From contig CAKRRX010000058.1 of assembly GCA_934394595.1 (NCBI GenBank), positions 1 through 14,525 on the forward strand: a stretch of 14,525 bases of DNA, in the 5' to 3' direction. The notes beneath the pieces are model-generated. The model ran no database searches and was not told the origin of the DNA. It saw only the letters and a list, made by a program, of their open reading frames with translations. How positions within the stretch are numbered: position 1 is the stretch's first letter; the number at the start of each line of letters is the position of its first letter. Shown piece after piece: positions 14,496 to 14,525 of the stretch. Source of the DNA: an uncultured Blautia sp. GTDB lineage: Bacteria > Bacillota > Clostridia > Lachnospirales > Lachnospiraceae. The position numbers and the translations under genes were made by a program.

Positions 14496-14525
14496 TTATA
14501 AGTCAGATGGTTTCTCCACCTGATA
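14496..14525 (-). CDS. Possible C-terminal end of a converging gene
   Basis: On the minus strand nine sense codons (YQVEKPSDL) run from the window edge to a TAA at 14498-14496, 36 bp before the bidirectional terminator. The position is right for the end of a gene, but nine codons cannot identify one and chance is not excluded. Confidence 0.3.
   Translation of the reverse strand, partial: YQVEKPSDL

Noticed and set aside
1..14525. CRISPR arrays, tRNA or rRNA genes, insertion sequences, phage genes
   Set aside because: None seen on either strand; every long stretch is accounted for by metabolic, transport or regulatory genes.

Overview
The window looks like a chromosomal segment of an anaerobic, low-GC Gram-positive bacterium, most likely a gut Clostridia of the Lachnospiraceae type. 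The grounds are AT-rich intergenic DNA, strong AGGAGG-type ribosome binding sites, a YesN/YesM-type two-component pair, a ribose-type ABC importer and an oxygen-sensitive glycyl radical enzyme (GRE). Species is not determinable by eye.

Most of the window (13009 down to 1904, minus strand) reads as one long operon of eight genes: sugar-type ABC ATPase (RbsA-like), permease (RbsC-like), substrate-binding protein, a dehydratase-type GRE, its radical-SAM activase, a second and degenerate RbsA-like double ATPase with no permease of its own, an AraC-type response regulator, and a soluble YesM-type histidine kinase. A zinc-type alcohol dehydrogenase is transcribed divergently (13340-14374, plus). 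The 330-bp divergent spacer holds two 33-bp near-identical elements in mirror orientation. Each ends 3 bp before a weak -35 and 26 bp before a reasonable -10, as expected for one activator switching on both promoters.

Putting this together (inference): a small polyol or sugar is imported unphosphorylated, cleaved or dehydrated by the GRE, and the carbonyl product is reduced (or the polyol oxidised) by the dehydrogenase. No kinase, aldolase or microcompartment shell gene is in view. The GRE has the catalytic Cys432, Glu434 and Gly765, but appears to differ from glycerol/propanediol dehydratases at positions that hold the diol, so its substrate is open. The sensing module is unusual: the kinase has no membrane or extracellular sensor segment, and a permease-less ATPase with one intact and one ruined nucleotide site is encoded just upstream of the regulator and kinase. 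This suggests a transport-coupled sensor.

Left of the operon is the 5' part of a separate minus-strand gene for an alanine/glycine:cation symporter (1544 to beyond base 1), with its own promoter and a 13-bp inverted repeat in its leader. At the right edge a strong bidirectional terminator (14411-14460) separates the dehydrogenase from what may be the last ten codons of a converging minus-strand gene.
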